Source: Tricholoma matsutake (Eukaryota > Basidiomycota > Agaricomycetes > Agaricales > Tricholomataceae). Taken from it: DNA of 64,000 nucleotides. Under the pieces are notes generated by a model. It was given only the letters and a program-made list of their open reading frames with translations, made no database searches and had not been told where the DNA came from. Positions 45,095-56,292 of this stretch are shown here, one piece after another. A program made the translations under genes and the position numbers. The stretch is from positions 8,618,001-8,682,000 of the forward strand of contig AP026543.1 in the NCBI GenBank assembly GCA_026075535.2, in the 5' to 3' direction. The stretch's first letter is position 1; every line of letters starts with the position of its first letter.

Positions 45095-48039
45095 CCCATT
45101 CACCTTGATAGGATCCATCTCCACCTGATCCTCTGAGATAAACAGGCCAAGGTACTCGATCTTGGTCTTCTCAAACTTGCACTTGTCCTGACAAAGGTAG
45201 AGTTTGTACTGTCGAAGTCATTCCAGGATGAGGCATGTGATGCAATGGTGCTTTTCAACTGTGCAAGTGAAGATGAGGATGTTGTTGAGATAGATACAAA
45301 CAATGCCTTCGAGGATGAGGTCATGGAAGATGTCGTTCATCATGGTCTGAAAGGTGGCAGGACTATTAGTAAGGCCAAAGAACATGATGAGCAGTTCAAA
45401 AAGACCACAGTTGGTACAAAAGGCTGCCTTCCACTCATCTCCCTCCTTTATCCTCACATTATTGTAACCCCAATGGATGTCGAGCCTGGTGAAGTATTGG
45501 GCTCCACGGAGCTGGTTCACAAGTTCAGAGATGAGAGGTAATGGGTAGCAATTTTTGACTGTGATGTCATTGAGCCTTCTGTAGTCTTGAACTGGTTGAA
45601 GTGAGCCATCCTTCTTCTTGACAAAGAAAAAAGGAGAGGCCATGGGTGACTTCGATGGTTGAATACATCCAGAACTGGTCAAGCTGTCACTGTTCTTCAG
45701 GAGAGAGAGGATAGACCTTGCAGGATGAAGGGGTTGCACTGGGGGTGAGTTCAATCATGTGATCCCATGGCTTGCATGCAGGGAGAGAGTCAAACAATTC
45801 CTTGGAGAACACATCCCCGAACTCATGGAGATGAGGAAGCAAGGAATCAGTAGAGGATTTAGCAGCATTATTTTTGTGGAAGGCCTCAGCGTCAAGTCAG
45901 CAAGATGTTGGGATATGTTTGATGTAGCACACACCTCATGCGATGGACAAATTGCAGTGTAGAAGATCCAATCACCTTCCTCCACTTCCTCCAGCTCCTC
46001 CTCCTCATCATCTGAGTCCTGCATCAGATCAGGAACCCCCTCTAACTCCACCTCAGGCACAGGCAGGGGTTTGGCATGACACTTCTGAGTGCATTGCACT
46101 GAGGCCCTTTGTCCACAGCATTCTTGTCTGGCTTCTGTGAAACAAGTGCAACAGTGGGATGGACACTGGCTCATTGTAACCTTCCCGGTATGCCAGTTGA
46201 TTTCTGGGTTATGGTCTCAAAGCCACAGATAGCCCAAGATCACCTTCTGCTTTCCTAACTGAGTGACAGCAGAAAGGGCATGCTCACTATGATCTTTGTA
46301 ATGGAGGACCAGGTCTACAACCTCTTGAATGGCACCAGCTTCATTTGGGGACCCATCCACATTATAAACAGGTATCGGATGCAAGAGTGAGCGAGTATTC
46401 AGGTGATGTTGTTGTGCAAGATGGGCATCAATGAAGAGACCAATTGCACCAGAGTCCAGGAGTGCAGAGACACTGAGTATCTTATCTGTCCAGTGTTGGT
46501 AGTCTGTAGTTCGATTGCTAGGTTCAAGGAATGTGTAGAGGGAGTGGATGCAATGATATATTTGCATGGTAGTTTGCGCTCCCATGATTTAATTTTGGGA
46601 CATGGGGCAGAGGGAGGGATAGGAAGAGCAGGTACATCTTCAGCCAACTTCAAAGGGTCAGAGAGGGGAACAGTCATGGAATTAGATTCATTCTCCAGGG
46701 ATTCAACTGACAAAACTTCAAAGTGGTTATGGACAGGCAACGAGGGTGTATGATTCACTCGCTGCGAATAGAAAAATCCTGCTCCTCTACAACTTCTGAC
46801 TTGATCTCCTCTGCAACCTGATCCTTCACTTCCTCTACATCTACAAGCGCCAACATGTCCTGGAGGAGTTCATCTCGCCCCTCAGGGGTGAGCATGCAGA
46901 TATCCTGACAATGGGGAAACACTCTGGCCATGTGCCCAGTTTCCCCACAGTGGTAGCAGAGATCCAACCTATGTGCCCAGCTATGGGTTGCATCAACATC
47001 CATTGGTACTGGGACATTGATGGCTGGTGCAGGAGTCTGACAAACAGGAATGGGATTATGCTGGGGGAGGGTTTGATTGAAGGTGTAGGGCACATGAGTG
47101 GTAGTTGGAGCACAGAATGCAGCATTAAACGCTGCATTTGTGAGTCAGTTCTCATCACAGAGTGAAGCAGCTTCATACCAAGCATAGATATCATTGTCTG
47201 CTGGGCACCCTTCCAACATCTCTGCAATCTGGTCCTGAATCTCTCAATTGAGGCCCCATCAGAACTTCACCACAACTGGTAGCCCACTCCCATATCCTGC
47301 CATGTCCACCAAATCCTTAAACTTGTCGATATAATTGTCCATGGATCAACATGCCTGATGGTAAGAGGATGACTCGAGCCATGTCACTGCTCAGTGGCGC
47401 TCGTTGAGGGGACAAAAGTGGTGTACAAACTCTGCTTGAAAGTCACACCAAGTGGAGAAAGGTAGAGAACCAAGCTCTTTAGTTTGGTGCAGAATACAGT
47501 CTATGTAGAGATAGGTGTGTTCAGATTTCATGTATGTGAAGGCCCAATAAATTTTTGCAGCATTGTCGATAAATTGATGTGACTGGAGACTGATGTACAA
47601 CTCACAGGAACTAAGGAATGCATGCCCCTGTGCACGCGCACCATTAAATTTGGTGGGGGGGATGGTTTGATCTGGGTGTGCTCCTTAGTGGGCATGTTAG
47701 GTGGCATGTCGCTGTTGGGCGTGCTTGGAGTCGCAATGGGGGGGATATTGGTCATGGAGTTAGTCTGAAGGGTTCTGACGAGGTTTTCAATTGTAGATTT
47801 AAGTGAATCGATTTGTGGGTGTATTCCAGTAACATCATTTTCAAGCACATCGAGGTGCTCTGATGCATCCATGGTGCTAGGGGGCACATTAAGTGAAAAT
47901 GGTGGTGCACTGAAGGTGGGACTGTCAGGAACAGTGTGTAGGGAGTCTATGGAGCTTTGGGAAGTGTCATCCACTCTGTACTTGCCTATCTTGGGCAGCA
48001 CATTCAAAATTTCAGGCCTTAGGAGAGAGTTTTCTACTA
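45095..48039 (-). pseudogene. Old gypsy A copy: gag, protease and start of RT
   Basis: Reading leftward: gag start ATG at about 47872 (MDASEHLDVLENDVTGIHPQ), capsid segments, CCHC remnant LCYHCGETGHMARVFPHC, gag end near 46755; protease LLDSGAIGLFIDAHL near 46440; RT segments [19 protein letters not shown] and [19 protein letters not shown] near 45600-45470. Several frames are open for long stretches but stops and Arg-to-Cys/His/Gln changes are frequent. Confidence 0.88.
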
Positions 48040-48490
48040 TAAGGGCAACCTTAGAAGCCACTTAATTAATGGACTAGCAAAGGGAAATCTGAAGTTAAAA
48101 TTATGGTACATATTACAGGGAGTGGAGGCACACCTAGCAAAGGGAAATCCAAAGAGAAAACTCTAAGGACCCCTTTGCCAATGCCCAGTATATGTGAAGA
48201 TTGCAAAAATCAAATAATAGTCTAAAAATAGAAAAAGGCGGAAATAGGCAGATCAAGGCAACTGAATGACATCATACCAAGGGGTAGATGTCAGAAGGGG
48301 TACTCTGCCTCTAAATATAGAACTGTCAACATGCACAAATGTGATAGAAAGGGAAATTAGTAATAAAATAAGGAAAAATCATAGAAAATGAAGAATAGAA
48401 GGAAATGAAGTGAGGAAAAATATAGGACAAACATAAAAAATAGGAGAAACACACAGGGCACCCCCCCTAGTTCCCCCTAGTCCCCTTACA
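48040..48490 (-). repeat. 5' LTR of the old gypsy A copy
   Basis: 451 bp; plus-strand ends TATAAGGGCAACC and CCCCTTACA. The self-primer pair is kept: AGAAAACTCT beside the LTR and AGAGTTTTCT inside it, both on the minus strand (48028-48037 and about 48134-48150). Confidence 0.88.
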
Positions 48491-48621
48491 GGGGACTATT
48501 AGTCATTCCAAAAAATATGACTATGGGTTCAATGGATCTTCAATGTGTGGCACATGCAGCCTTCTACTCATCTCCTTCTCAAATGCATACATTATTGTAT
48601 CTCCATCATAGATCCAATTTA

Positions 48622-48810
48622 TGTAAGAGTGTCCTCTTACATCAGCATCTGCATTATCACATGCATGTCCAGTATCACATTATTCTGGTAGTATATAGTC
48701 TATACCTCAAGTCTTGTACTGTATCTTAGTTTCCTCCCCCAAAATATACTAAGTTCCTTATAGTTCTCGGTTCCCTTGAGTGTTGGAAGCTCCAGATTCC
48801 TTCCAATTTA
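48622..48810 (+). repeat. LTR-like repeat, family D
   Basis: Starts TGTAAGAGTGTCC, contains GTATATAGTCTATACCTC, and continues to GAGTGTTGGAAGCTCCAG. Both halves recur at 9060-9370 but in an inverted arrangement. Probably a solo LTR or fragment of a copia-like element; the end is uncertain. Confidence 0.45.
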
Positions 48811-48865
48811 GTGAAAACTTTAGCTTTTCCCACTTTATCAAGGATCTCAGATATTAATGGCAGGA

Positions 48866-49093
48866 GCTGTTCATTCAGTGCCCTGCTGTTCATTCGGTGC
48901 CCTGCCGTTCATTCGGTGCCCTGCTGTTCATTCGGTGCCCTGCTGTTCATTCGGTGCCCTGCTGTTCATTCGGTGCCCTGCTGTTCATTCGGTGCCCTGC
49001 TGTTCATTTGGTGCCCTGCTGTTCATTCGGTGCCCTGCTGTTCATTCGGTGCCCTGCTGTTCATTCGGTGCCCTGCTGTTCATTCGGTGCCCA
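48866..49093. repeat. 19-bp minisatellite, about 12 copies
   Basis: Unit CTGTTCATTCGGTGCCCTG, repeated about 12 times with single-base variants (CAGTG in copy 1, CCGTT in copy 3, ATTTGG in copy 8). As 19 is not a multiple of 3 and no frame of the unit has a stop, all three plus-strand frames are open. Confidence 0.95.
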
Positions 49094-51029
49094 TTTGTCA
49101 TTTGTTGGTATTGTTGTTCAGTGGCGTTGGCATGTGGTGTTTGTTGTCATGGTTTCCATTGTTGTCAGCATCAGCATCTCCCCCATGAGCAGTGGCTCGT
49201 AGGTGGGGTGGTGGTGCTGTGACATGGTGTCCATGTGTTGTAGTTGGCCAAAATCAGGGCCTGTTGCAACCCTGTGAGCAGCAGCTCACAGTGGTGGCAT
49301 GGGGCATGGGGAGGCATTGTTATTAAAAAGTAAGAACCTAAAAAGAGGAAAGATATTAGTTAGTTGGTTGTAAAGGTAAGAAATCAAACATAAAAACTTA
49401 TCCTATGGCCCAAACAACACTAGTTGTCATTTGGGCAGCTCACTTGCCACATCATTTCCATTGTTGGTGTTGGCAGTGGCTGGCATTGACATCTGCACAG
49501 CGTTGAGAGGGCATGGGTCAGGCCTTGGGTGATGTTGTTTTTGAATGGTAAGAAACTAGAAAAGATGAAAATGTATTGTTAGTAAAAAAAAAGAAGAAAT
49601 CAACAATAAAATAACATACCTGTGGGCCCAAACAAGGAGGTCATCATTTGGGCCCACTTTATGGTCATCCAGTTGAGGTGGGGCTGTTTCTGAGCTAGGA
49701 ATTGTTGGTGGTGAGAGCAGACAGTGGAGAGAAAGTGGCATCATTAGCGTTTTAAGGTCCAGTTAAGTCCAGTTTTTGACATCTAAATGGGGCAGCTGCA
49801 ACTGCAACCGGTCCTGGACCGACACAGATATTGATGGACCCCAACCAGACTGCATAGGACCAGTCCATATCAGTCCATGGACCATCAAAAACCAGTCCGA
49901 ACCGACTTTTTGTTGTAAAATTTGTCATACCAATATAGCCCATATGTTTCTCGGCAACTATTACCTGGACAATTTAACCGTTATGTAGGGAGTTGTATAT
50001 TGTAATTCCCCGGCGATCGGTCCAATTTTTAAGAGATTTCACCAAGATTTGACTGAGATATGACCAAAATGAAAGTACATTGTATTACATGTTGTAGTTT
50101 GTAGGTTGTAGGTTGTAGTTGTAGTATGTAGTTGCAGCTTGTCAGGGGTGTTGAATTAATCAAAGATACATGGTACAGATATTTATGTGTGTTATTTTTA
50201 TGTATTGGATGGTGTCCAATTGTACCCAACATTTTTGTAACACAAGGTATAAGCAGTACAATCAAAGTTATTTTAATCATGACAAAATCCTCATGCAAAA
50301 TGTATTTGGTGATATCTCTCTCAGTTCTCAACCGTTTTTGATGGTCCAGGGAGCGAAATTGAAGTCCTTATGTGTGGATATCAGGGTGTATAGTCCACGT
50401 GACGTATAAGCCGGTTGCAACTGGTTTGTATTGGTTTTTATTGGTTCAATGATATTTTTCAAAGTGAAAGACTGGCAACTGGACTGCAAAAGACCAGTCC
50501 TATAAATAGCCATCTGACGAACCGGACTTTGGTTAAGTTTGGTTTGGTTTTGGTCTTTTTCCAGTTTGTAGGACTGGACCTTTAAACACTAGGCATCGTG
50601 GGTTGTTGATGGTTGTGGGAATTGTTTGGCAAGTGGTGCCACTTTCTTTTTTCGGGGCACAAGCATGACCAAATGGTCTGTGGGCAGCCATGGGGTATAT
50701 AAGCACTCATTTCATGAATACTTTTCCCCCTGGGCTGGTCCCATTTGCCATTCCTTTACATAGTGTTTAGTATAAATAGTATATATTAGTTGTATTTCTC
50801 TTGTAAAGTAGTTACATTTATGTGAGTATATACTACTGTTTGAAGACTGGTTGCAACCAATTGCAACCAGTCTTTGAATGGTTTTCAAATATTTCCAAAA
50901 TGAGGCAACCCACAACCAGACTGACCTCAAATGTGGGCAACTGCAACCAAAAAAAAGGCTGGACCAAGGTTTGGTCCAGTTCAGTCCTATGGGCATTGTT
51001 GGTCCTATGAACTGGACCTTTAAACACTA
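49094..51029 (-). mobile_element. hAT-type element related to 37324-38993, reversed, one end seen
   Basis: The right end reads CTGGACCTTTAAACACTA (ends 51029), the inverted form of TAGTGTTTAAAGGTCCAG. The interior shares, in reverse, the TATATAAG block, GACCAAATGGTC and GTGGCACCA-type sequence of the 37-kb element, plus reversed intron-like repeats (49390-49660) with GGCCCAAACAA...TTTGGGC arms. Another element is nested at 49745-50591. I could not find the left terminus or a matching duplication (expected TGCTTGCA). Confidence 0.6.
49745..50591. mobile_element. Non-autonomous hAT-type element, 847 bp, nested
   Basis: Ends TAGCGTTTTAAGGTCCAG and inverted TAGTGTTTAAAGGTCCAG. Flanking 8-mers GGCATCAT (49737-49744) and GGCATCGT (50592-50599) differ only at a CpG. 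No ORF; interior rich in GGTCC/ACTGG-type subterminal repeats. Confidence 0.83.
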
Positions 51030-51121
51030 TGCTTGCATAACCATGGACATTGTATTATTAGATTGCTCTTTCCCAAATCACATACTTTGAACACTTCTCA
51101 TTCCTGATGTCCCTGTTATCT

Positions 51122-51340
51122 TTATATCATTGCTACTTCCTCTTGAATACTTCCCCCTTTATTGACTGTTCCATCAATACTATACACCATGATCAGCTGC
51201 TCCAATTTGTGGATATGGATATTATTTCTCACAATTAAAGATTGGTTAATAAACAATCCAATAGCACCACTGTCCAACAGAGCCTCCACATCAATAGATG
51301 CATGAGTATTCACTGTCTTCAATCCCATAGTTAATGTAAT
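51122..51340 (-). pseudogene. Gypsy protease fragment, another family
   Basis: Minus-strand VEALLDSGAIGLFINQSL carries the DSGA active-site motif, then MVYSIDGTVNKGGSI, aligned with NVDGSPNEAGAI of family A. More distant from family A than the other copies. It probably belongs with the fragment at 52550-53924. Confidence 0.7.
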
Positions 51341-51450
51341 TTCTGGTTTAACCTGTGTGGAGTGAATAAAGAATTGGGAGGTTTTGGAGATTGTGTAAGT
51401 AAAAGGTTTGTCGACACATGATAAAGGTTCATCAAAGGTTCATCAGGTTC

Positions 51451-52520
51451 TAGTGTTGGTCTCAAACTGAGTCAAACTCAGTTTGAACTGAACCAAAACT
51501 GGAAGTTTCAGTTTTGGTTTGGAAAATCTTCACCCAAACTGAACAGTTTGGTTTATGGTTTGGCCTCAGCTGAGTGCACACAAACCGTTTGAAACATGGT
51601 TTAAACTGTGTTGAATTTGGACCCTTGTAGACAGTTTTGTAATGGTTTCAGCACTCAGGTGAGTGCTGCAAACCATATATATAACTGTACACTATCTACA
51701 AACAGTAACTAACTTAATTTATATAACTTTTATGGGGGAAGCGATGCCCCAGAGGAAAGGTGGGGTGTGTGGAAGCAGGATGTTATATACAAGACAATGT
51801 ATGTCAGTAAACAAACATGAATGCAACACATCAAGATGATGCATGTCCATACAAACATGACCAAACATTATGTTGTATATAATACCATGCTTCCACACAC
51901 TTCCCTTTCCTCTGGGGCATTGCTTCCCCTGTAGATGTTATGTAAAATACATTAGTTAGTGCTTGTAAATAGTCTATAATTAAATATATGGTTTGCAGCA
52001 CTCACCCAAGTGCCAAAACCTGTAAATAGGCTCAAAATCAACCATTAAATGGTTTGAGACCAAGTTTGGACCAACCAAACTGATTGAAACAGTTTCAATT
52101 GGTTTTGGTTTTTGTAAGGGGACTAGGGGGTGCCCTGTGTGTTTCTCCTATTTTTTATAGGCAGAGTACCCTTTCTGACATCTTCCCCTTGGTATGACAT
52201 CATTTGGCAGCCTTGATCTGCCTATTTCTGCCTTTTCTATTTTAGGCTATTATTTGATTTTTGCAATCTTCACATATACTGGGCATTGGCAAAGGGGTCC
52301 TTAGAGTTTTCTCTTTGGATTTCCCTTTGCTAGGTGTGCCTCCACTCCCTGTAATATGTACCATAATTTTGGATTTCCCTTTGCTAGTCCACTAATTAAG
52401 TGGCCTCTAAGGTTGCCCTTATAGTTTTGATTTCAGATATTCTGCAAAAAACAAATGGTTTGGTCTCCAGTTTGGCCAAAAATGGCTCAAACCAAACCAA
52501 ACCAAACTTCCCCAACACTA
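51451..52520. mobile_element. Non-autonomous hAT-type element, 1,070 bp, carrying a solo LTR
   Basis: Ends TAGTGTTGGTCTCAAACTG and inverted TAGTGTTGGGGAAGTTTGG, with perfect 8-bp duplications TCAGGTTC (51443-51450 and 52521-52528). Contains a long imperfect inverted repeat: GGGGAAGCGATGCCCCAGAG near 51735 and its complement near 51925, with CACACAC/GTGTGTG arms beside them. The solo LTR at 52113-52423 adds 316 bp including its duplication. Confidence 0.87.
52113..52423 (+). repeat. Solo LTR of gypsy A, internally shortened
   Basis: 311 bp, TGTAAGGGG to CCCTTATA, flanked by GTTTT on both sides (52108-52112 and 52424-52428). Lacks about 120 bp of the U3 part between TTTTTTAT and GGCAGAGTACC. 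Confidence 0.87.
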
Positions 52521-52708
52521 TCAGGTTCATCAGCATGTGACCTAGGTTTGTTGTCCTCACTATTAAATTTTCTCTTCTCTGTATCCCCTGTAGGAAAACC
52601 AATGTCCTAGGTAGAAATACATTGTATTGATTATGGGTCACCAATGGGGAAACCTTCATTGCAACTCTTCCACAAAACTTGGCTGCTTTACTTCTTAGGA
52701 AGATCATG

Positions 52709-53924
52709 AGGTGATTGTGCAGGAGGTGTTGCAGAGATTAGCAGAGAATGATCTATTTTTGAGACTGGAGAAAGTGACCTTGGGGCACATGCAATCAAGT
52801 GATCAGCCCTGATGGAATCAAGATGGACCCAATCAAGGTACAGGTGATCACAGAATGGCCTGCACCTACATGTATCAAAGAAGTTCAGGCACTCCTAGGT
52901 TCACTAATTATTATTGTCACTTTGTGTACAACTTTTCCAAAGTTGCTGCACATTTACATAATCTGACCCAGAAAATTGTAATATGGAGATGGGGGGAACA
53001 GCAGCAGAAAGCCTTTGATGAGTTAAAGAGAAAATTTGTAGAGGGACCAATCTTAACACCTGTGGATTTTGCCCATCCCCAGTAGAATATGATGTGTCAG
53101 ATTTTGCTACAGGAGCTGTATTATTCATGTTGTGTGAAGATGAGAAGTGGCATCTGTTTGCTTATTTATCTCAAGGATTTAATGATATGGAAGGAAACTA
53201 TGATGTGCATGACAAAGAAATGTTAGGAATTATCAGAGTGTTGGAGGCATGGCGGCATTATTTGGAAGGGGTGAAACAACAGATTGAGATCTGGACAGAT
53301 CACCAGAATTTGCAATATTTCATTGGCAAAGAAGCTTGACTGGCAGCAAGTGCATGGCACTGTTTATAAGGGTAACCTTAGAGGCCACTTAATTAATGGA
53401 CTAGCAAAGGGAAATCCAAAGTTAAAATTATAGTACATATTACAGGGGTTGGAGGCGCACCTAGCAAAGGGAAATCTGAAGAGAAAACTCTAAGGACCCC
53501 TTTGCCAATGCCCAGTATATGTGAAGACTGCAAAAATCAAATAATAACCTAAAAATAGAAAAGGTGGAGATAGGCAGATCAAGGCCACCAAATGACATCA
53601 TACCAAGGAGTAGATGTCGGAAAGGGCACTCCATATAAAACTGTCAACATGTACAAATGTGATAGAAAGGAAAATTAGTAATAAAATAAGGAAAAATCAT
53701 AGAAAATGAAGAATAGAAGGAAATGAAGTGAGGAAAAATATAGGATGAACGTAAAAAATAGGAGAAACACATGAGGCACCTCCTAGTCCCCTTACACTGT
53801 TTGTATCACACTTCAACTTCCACTTAATATGCAAACCAGGAAGTTTGATGAAAAAGCTGATGCAATATCCAGGAGAGAAGATCATAAAAGGGGGGGTAGA
53901 GGATGACAATAAAGACATCACATT
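52709..53924 (+). pseudogene. Gypsy RT end and RNase H fragment, plus strand
   Basis: RT thumb: [19 protein letters not shown]. RNase H: FDELKRKFVEGPIL, VSDFATGAVLF, NYDVHDKEMLGIIRVLEAW and IWTDHQNLQYF. After a solo LTR it continues to KADAISRREDHK, the usual end of this region. Just left of 52709 the same kind of element is on the minus strand, so an inversion breakpoint probably lies near 52708. Confidence 0.78.
53365..53796 (-). repeat. Solo LTR of gypsy A
   Basis: 432 bp; plus-strand ends TATAAGGGTAACC and CCCCTTACA; perfect duplication CTGTT (53360-53364 and 53797-53801). It splits the gypsy RNase H region, whose sequence continues on the right. Confidence 0.9.
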
Positions 53925-54500
53925 TAGCATTTGAAGGCCTGGTTCATCAAACCAGCAAAAAACCAGAACCAAACTGGACCAAACTGCAGTCCAGTTTTTT
54001 TTTGGTTATGGTTGCCTCAAGTTTCTTAGTAGGTCAGTTGCGGTTTCACAGTTTCAATACTTATTGAAAACTGATAAGAACTGGTTAGAACCAGTTCTAA
54101 TTGGTCTATCTGTACCTAGTATATACCATACAACATTTACTTTAACTACTATAATAACTAAAATAAATTGTACTGGGGCATGCCAGAGAAAAAGAAAGCA
54201 TGAAATTCAAGGGTTTATATACACTGCAGTTGTGCACCAGACCACTTGGTCATGCTTGTGCACCAAAATTAAAAAGTGGCACCACTTGCCAACCACCATT
54301 TCCACAACCACAACACAACAAACCAACAATGCTGTCTCCTTCTTTCTTATCTCTTCACTGCTGCCATCTCCTCTGTCCACACCCAGCACCATGGCACCTA
54401 CCTGTGAGGTACTGGACAACAGCAAACAAACACAAAGTGGGCCCAAATGATGCGACTTTGTGTTGTTTGGGCCCCAGGTGTGGTTTTCTTTTTAAACCCA
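53925..54500 (+). mobile_element. hAT-type element fragment, left end visible
   Basis: Begins TAGCATTTGAAGGCCTGG, followed by CAAACCAG/CTGGACC repeats, then a block (TTTATATACACTGCAG, GACCACTTGGTCATG, AAAGTGGCACCA at 54210-54290) shared with 37670-37770. GGGCCCAAATGATGCGAC and its pairing arm GTTTGGGCCC lie near 54436-54475. The right terminus was not found; it may lie near 55690. Confidence 0.55.
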
Positions 54501-54589
54501 CATGCTGTGCTGACCATGCCAATGATGCCAACAGGTATGACAGGGTGTGGGGAATGACACATTGTATGTGTTGTCCTACCCCATGCTAA

Positions 54590-54890
54590 CCCACACTAAC
54601 CACAAGTCCCCAGGAATGATGGAGTACAGGATATGACCACAGATGGGGAATGATGGGAATGATGGGGAACAACAATGGGGTGATGGGAATGATGGGAACA
54701 GATGATGGGCCACACAGCATGTGTTGTCCCACTGCATGCTAACCCCCGCTAACCACAAGCACCCAGGAATGAGCTGAACAATGGGAATAATGGGGAACGA
54801 CAGTCACAATTGGGAATAATGGGAATAATAGGGAACAATGCATGGGCACCCAGGAATGAGCCAAACAATGGGAACAATGGAGTACCATGA
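54590..54890. repeat. Irregular tandem repeats rich in GGGAATGATGGG
   Basis: Short units (GGGAATGATGGGGAACAA and variants) nested in a longer duplication: CATGCTAACCC(A/C)C(A/G)CTAACCACAAG with CCCAGGAATGA occurs at about 54582 and 54738, and the CCCAGGAATGAGC part again at about 54849. Confidence 0.75.
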
Positions 54891-54911
54891 GGCCCTCCCC
54901 TCGTTCGCCCC

Positions 54912-55459
54912 TAGGGCATGGCATGGGTAACCCTCGGGTATATTTTCTTATACCCCTACCCATACCCGTGAACACTGTACCCGCATGGGTAGGGGTACAG
55001 TGTTACCACGGGTTTTTGTGGGTTACCCATGGTTATTCATGGGTATTGATATTTTTCATTATATCTGATAGGAAAAGATGTTTGCATCTTCTCACGGGGG
55101 GTAAACCCGCAATATGTCATTGAAAAGTACCCCTGCATTTTTTACTGTTATTTTTCATGATATTTGATAGAAATTTGCTGAAAAAGATGTTTGCATCTCA
55201 TCACAGGGGGTAAACCTGTGAGTGAGGTCACCATGACTTGTGGGTTTTTCCCATGATATGTCATTAAAAAGTCGAAATCTCAACACAGATGATCACTCAC
55301 CTGACCAAAATCTGGGTACCAGCATACCCACACATACCCATAACACTGTGGAAAAGGGTACAGTGTTGCCTGGGTATGGCAATCCCATACCCGTACCCAT
55401 ACCTGTGCATACCCGTGACTGGAAACACATGGTGTTACCCATACCTATGCCATGCCCTA
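54912..55459. mobile_element. Non-autonomous hAT-type element, second family, 548 bp
   Basis: Ends TAGGGCATGGCATGGGTAAC and inverted TAGGGCATGGCATAGGTATG. Flanking 8-mers TTCGCCCC (54904-54911) and TTTGCCCC (55460-55467) differ at one CpG. The interior is filled with CATACCC/GGGTATG motifs in both orientations and has no coding capacity. Confidence 0.83.
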
Positions 55460-55467
55460 TTTGCCCC

Positions 55468-56292
55468 AAATGCAAGCGGGATTTCTTTTTTGTTTTGTAT
55501 TTAATATAGGTTTTATATATTAGTTAGTAACTATATGCCTGCTCACAGGCCCCTGCCCTGTGAGGGGCTTTATCTTAGAGTAATGTTTATCCTAAACTAC
55601 TGTACATGTCAGTTCAAACTGACCTGAGTTGGTCACCAGGCAGTTGTGAGTGAAACTGGTGACAACCAGTTGTTGGACTGGACCTGTAATTTACCCTCCC
55701 CCACCTATTCCAATCAGATTCCAGTTATTCCAACAAGATTCCAGTTATTTTGACTGGATTCTGGTTACTCCAACTTAGAGTATACTATAATGGATAACCA
55801 AATTTTGCATCTTAAGTTGTCAAAGTGCCTACAAAATATATTTGTGCAGAGTAAGGATTAAATTCATTGAATTTAAACTTGTTTGTTTACTTGAAGCTAA
55901 TCACCATGAGGGATCCTGACCACATAGCCTTCTCACATGCGAGGCACGACAGTCTTGTGTCTCTTGCTTCTGTGGCCTTTGAGGTTCCATGCCTCGCTGC
56001 ATCACTTCCCTCGAGCTTCCAGGCTCCCTTTCCTGTCATAGTGCTCAGTGCTTAGGCTTCTTTGCAAGCCATCCTTGCTATGATGACATTGGTTTCACCC
56101 TTTTGTATAAGAACTTGCCCCTAGCATGAGATCCACTGTCACTTTGTCCATTCACCATTCTCGTGCTTCGGGTGAGTTCTCCACTTTTCTCTAGTTTGTT
56201 GCTTCATCTATTCATCATTCTTGTGCTTCATAGTTTTCTACTTTGCGCTCACTATATATTCATTCTTCACATCGACTGTGTCTCATATTTGC
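55468..56292. other. No gene recognised
   Basis: A GAACTGG/CCAGTT-rich stretch near 55610-55690 looks like a hAT subterminal region. ATTCCAGTTATTCCAACAAG repeats near 55705-55765. The remainder is unremarkable. Confidence 0.4.

Larger units (their letters stand above)
35822..48490 (-). mobile_element. Old gypsy family A copy, minus strand, split by two insertions
   Basis: Its 5' LTR is at 48040-48490, gag-pro at about 47872-45755, and RT to integrase runs leftward to 35822. It is interrupted by the young family A element (39043-45089) and a hAT element (37324-38993). Both interruptions have matching duplications and the old sequence reads continuously across them. The 3' part of integrase, the chromodomain and the 3' LTR are missing; the break lies inside the ankyrin array of the NACHT gene. 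Confidence 0.9.

Noticed and set aside
48866..49093. CRISPR-like array
   Set aside because: Units are directly adjacent with no spacers, and the genome is eukaryotic.
48811..49222. Three overlapping Cys-rich repeat proteins
   Set aside because: Produced by a 19-bp minisatellite without stops in any frame; no start context or flanking domain.
54590..54890. Centromeric or telomeric satellite
   Set aside because: Only about 300 bp of irregular units, and no telomere motif.
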